Shown: in pieces, positions 60,537 to 64,000 of the stretch | Layout of the letters: the number at the start of each line of letters is the position of its first letter | How positions within the stretch are numbered: the first letter of the stretch is position 1 | Assembly: GCA_902729315.2 (NCBI GenBank) | Contig: LR746279.1 | Span: forward strand, 3,128,501 to 3,192,500 | DNA: 64,000 bases | Reading direction: 5' to 3' | From: Spirodela intermedia | Taxonomy: Eukaryota > Streptophyta > Magnoliopsida > Alismatales > Araceae | Notes under the pieces: model-generated | Database searches by the model: none | Told to the model about the DNA's origin: nothing | What the model saw: only the letters and a program-made list of their open reading frames with translations | Translations under genes and position numbers: made by a program

Positions 60537-63335
60537 ATTGGCAGGGTCAATCTTTGGGCCCAATTTTTTTTTTAAGTCAACTTGGGCAACCAATTAAAAG
60601 AGGTCAAGATGAAATTCTCTATCTTTCTTTATACTTTATTTTAGGGACTAGTTTAGTGTATTAAACTTGGCACAGCCCTTTTAATTTGAAAGATATTCCT
60701 TTGTTGTATCAAACCATCAGATTTAAGTTATTTTCCTAAAAACTTAATATTAAAGTACCATTGGGGTGTAGAAGTGATATTTTGAAAAAGACAACACGTT
60801 GAAAAAGTTTGATACTGAAAAGTTCGAGTAGAGCATCGACTTCAAAATATGGTAGGTTGAGATGAAAGTTCTCTCAACCCATCAAGGGATTTAAAGGCAC
60901 TACTTTGAAAGAACAAAATGTTGAACACTATCTTCATTTAAGGGAATAAGAATTAGATGAGAAGACTTGGATATAATCCAATAAAACTAATAAAAAGAAG
61001 GTTTGAAGAAAGTCATACATCATAAGACAATGGCTGCATTATGACTTAAATTAGAGTCATTGGATATGACTATGTCACTCACTAATAAGTTATTTCAATG
61101 CTAAAGAAACTCACATCTTGAAGAGATTAATTGAAGTGACAATGCTAAGAAGTTTTTGTTTCTATAGAAGTAAATGACCAATATGCTCCTTTTGATCAAG
61201 TCATTATATCCGAAGATGATTGATTCTTGGATTTGAGCTGTCAATATCATATGGACTGTGAATGAAAAAAAAAATCTTCATATTCTAGAAAATCAATAGT
61301 AAAGTTGTCTTAATGAAGAATTGTGTCACATAAATACTTGGGTTGGTTGAATTAGACTAAAATGTTAGATGAAATTTTGATAAAATTGCTAGAAGTTGGG
61401 TATATTTCTTATTGAAAGAAAAAAAAATATTTTTAGGTACTCTTATTGTTAACCATTCTTGGTATTCAGCTAAAGATAGAGTCAAGAAGATAAGCAAAAA
61501 AGTTGTCATTGTAATAAAGGGAAAAATGTGTGATTATATACTCCTTATTAGGGGCCATTTTTTCATGTGTGTGACTACTGTGACAATCTTCATGACATAA
61601 AGATGCCACTAAATTTGTGATTTATAGGGTTAGGGATATGAGCAAGAGAGACTTGCTTTGTATATAATGAACAAGAGAGGCCTATTTTGAAAACAAAGTA
61701 CTAGTAAGGTAAAGTACTGTAAGCATTGTATTTTTAGAAGAGAAAAAAAAAACTTCAAAATAGTAATTCACAAAATAGAGTAACCAAAAGGATAAATATC
61801 ACTCTTTTAAGGATAACTAACATTATGTTGTCAAATGCAAGTCTTGACAAATATTTTTTGCTTTAAATGGGGTCAAAAAAAGTCTGCCATTTCTTAAATT
61901 GAACTTCTGCAATCACTTTGGTCTAAACTTTGAAAGAAATGTTAACAAGTAATCATCTTGACTATTTTGATCTAAGTGATTTTGGTTGCCAAATGTATGT
62001 TAATGTTAAAGATAGATTTGTTTGTCATGATTCAAGTATAAAAAGATACAGCCTATGGTGTCTTGATTCAAAATATCATAATCCTTAATTACAAAAAATA
62101 CTAATCTATAATTTTACATCCAATGAAAAAGATGTATAAAAAAGTACATTTTTCTTAGACTGTTGAAAACTATGTGGGATTTGAATTTATAGGTTGACAT
62201 CAAAAAACTTCATGTCAAAACCAAACTCATATACCTGACTCATATTTGGTGGAGCCTACTGCAAAATTGTGATATTATTCTCTTACTTAAGATCAACAAA
62301 GAAGAGAAACTAGACCACCATTGAGAAATGAATATAGAAACTCATACATAATATATTATTTTGTTAAATATTTGTTACTTAGCGCAGATGAAACATTAGA
62401 CTCTAATGGACCTTCCACATTTTTAGATGTTATATCTCAAGGGGAGCTTGATTAGTGACTAGTTGTTGTGGACGAGGAGATTGAATTTCTTCACAAAACT
62501 ACACTTGGGAATTGGTAAAAGTTCCTGAAGGGAAGAATGTGGGTGGCTATAAATGGGTTTTCAACAAAAGAATGAGGCATTCATAGTATCGATGATGCTT
62601 GGTACAAGAGACAACAAGTTGTAAAGCATTATAGTAAGGTGGAAGGTATTGATTATAATCACATTTCTTCATCAATTATTCAAAAAATATAATTTTATTC
62701 ATATTTACCTAGTTTTAGTTACATCACATATCTTAGAGTAGATGTATGCCAAAATAGTGTTTTTGCATGGGAAACTTGACAAAGAGGTTTATATATAATA
62801 GCCCAAAAGTTTTCAAGTTGAAAGAAATAAGAAGCATGTTTGTTTGATCAAGATGTCCTTATATTGCTCAAAGTAATCTCCTATGCAACGTTATAAGAGA
62901 TTTGATAAATTTATGATTTATAATGTTAATTTGAATGTTAAAAAAACTATTTATTGATTTGGTGTTCTGCACTGATCATATTTTGATTGTAGTAAAGGAT
63001 ATGTTAGAGACCAGCAGGTTGAACGTATTATTCTTCAATCAATTTGAGATAGAATACTTCAGAACATCCAAGAAGATTCTTATAACAAAGATCTAAAGAA
63101 ACATGGACACATTTTGAATGCATTTAAGCAGTGTGGCATGTGAGATGGCAAGCATATTGTTAACCCTCTATGTGTTCTCTTTAATCCAATGGTGGAGATT
63201 TGTTTGGTGGAGTTGGGAAACCTATCAGAAAAGCTTTTCATGATACTCTCCCTCTTCCCTTGTATTTTATATTTTAGCCACTTGTTTTAGGTGCAAAACT
63301 AATCTTGCCCCTTGTGTTAAAGATACTAAAAAAGG
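60537..63335 (+). mobile_element. Ty1/copia retrotransposon relic D2
   Basis: Collinear with D1 over its whole length. Its two LTRs can be aligned: 5' about 60537-60720 ('ctttattttagggactagttt...ttgaaagatattcc') and 3' about 63185-63330 ('tttatattttagccacttg...gttaaagatacta'). After the 5' LTR comes a degenerate gag start (KFDTEKF-like), near 61430 the protease-like TLIVNHSWYSA, near 62480 DEEIEFLHK, and near 62965 the reverse-transcriptase remnant with CTDHILIV, then a segment like FEIEYFRTSKKIL. Multiple stops make it dead. D1 and D2 flank the kinase gene on both sides in the same orientation. Confidence 0.7.
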
Positions 63336-63367
63336 GAATGTAAGAAAGAACAATCGGAGATGGAGCC

Positions 63368-63396
63368 CTCTCTCTCTCTCTCTCTCTCTCTCTCCG
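63368..63396. repeat. CT microsatellite
   Basis: (TC)n of about 28 bp in 'gagccctctctc...ctccggc'. The remaining sequence to 64000 holds a short ATG frame (about 63487, MVKALFLILVAW) that looks like a signal peptide but stops after 23 codons. It also holds an 'atatcaggccatcagattcaag' stretch like a retroelement leader. No gene is called. Confidence 0.6.
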
Positions 63397-64000
63397 GCAT
63401 CTAAATTAGGGATTTGAAGTCTCCCCTTTCAAGGGCCTTTTGGTCATTGGTTAATCATCCTCTATTATTCAATCTTTTTCCTCGTGCATGGTGAAAGCTC
63501 TGTTTCTCATTTTGGTGGCCTGGAGAAGCCGTATTAATCTGTCCATCCCACATTAAATCTGTGGTGCCATTTTTCTCCCAATCTCCTTTTTCGCAAGCAT
63601 TTATTGCTCTGTGGATATTGTTTATCTCTTGTTCGTTCTTCCACTATGATATCAGGCCATCAGATTCAAGCCATTCATTCAGCAATTAATAGCAGATAAT
63701 AATGCAAACTTCGAAAGTCATTCACCCACCTTAATCGTCCCTTTCTCAACAATGGTTTGGTGTTGTGAAGTAAAACGATGTTCAATCATCCGTTTGAATC
63801 AGTCACCAGCACCTCGCAAGTCACAGATTCAACACCTGGTCTTATCTTACCAGCTGACCCCTTGAATGAATGTCAAGATCAAGCTCATACCATGTCCTCG
63901 GCCCTTCCATGATCATCTCTTGTTGGCTAGTGCATGCCTTCTTTAATTCAAACATCACAATTGATCTAGTAATATGGTGGTAGAAAAAAAAAAGTCTGGA

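Noticed and set aside
1-64000. CRISPR arrays, bacterial operons, ribosomal RNA genes
   Set aside because: The sequence is plant nuclear DNA with introns and LTR elements. No regularly spaced short repeats, rRNA-like conserved blocks or operon-like gene packing were seen.

Overview
The window is plant nuclear DNA. It is AT-rich and repeat-laden, with spliced genes that use GT/AG junctions, plant-type defensins, an LRK10L-type receptor kinase and many LTR-retrotransposon remnants. The kinase type and the look of the repeats suggest a monocot, possibly Zingiberales/Musaceae. That placement is an impression and cannot be proved from the window.

Left part (about 2.7-28 kb): a tandem array of small secreted cysteine-rich peptide genes, all on the minus strand. 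Two kinds of unit occur. Type A units carry a two-exon defensin-like gene: a 70-nt signal-peptide exon, a 217-265 bp phase-1 intron, and a 182-nt exon with eight cysteines. Four copies (6.2-6.7, 14.8-15.3, 17.5-18.0 and 22.1-22.6 kb) are intact, all 83 codons long and all with a TATA box and a CT-rich leader. A fifth (27.3-27.8 kb) is broken. Type B units carry decayed relatives of classical plant defensins (3.1-3.6 and 19.6-20.1 kb, plus a truncated copy at 12.6 kb). Each long A unit also carries a plus-strand, coding-like fragment of unknown identity upstream of the defensin.

Middle (28-50 kb): transposon-derived DNA. One LTR family of about 1.6 kb (ends TGATAAG...CACATCA) occurs at least seven times in both orientations. 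Target-site duplications are exact at 36.6 and 44.1 kb and near-exact at 7.8 and 46.9 kb. The copy at 39.9-41.6 kb is still joined to internal sequence through a purine-rich tract, and a second LTR is nested inside that internal part. Ty1/copia gag and protease relics lie at 29.7-32.6 kb. A GC-rich module of unknown role recurs at 1.2, 10.2 and 46.4/48.8 kb.

Right part (50-64 kb): two duplicated remnants of a RING-H2 gene of the MBR/HIP1 type (51.2 and 53.4 kb), then two copia relics (54.7-57.1 and 60.5-63.3 kb) that flank a receptor-like kinase gene at 57.58-60.04 kb. That gene has the LRK10L layout: signal peptide, GUB_WAK_bind, WAK-associated domain, membrane helix and a non-RD kinase. Every domain is readable, but a 284-bp solo LTR with a perfect 5-bp target duplication sits inside its first exon and brings an immediate in-frame stop.

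Together the window looks like a disease-resistance-type cluster: antimicrobial peptide genes expanding and diversifying by tandem duplication, beside a receptor kinase recently damaged by a retrotransposon.
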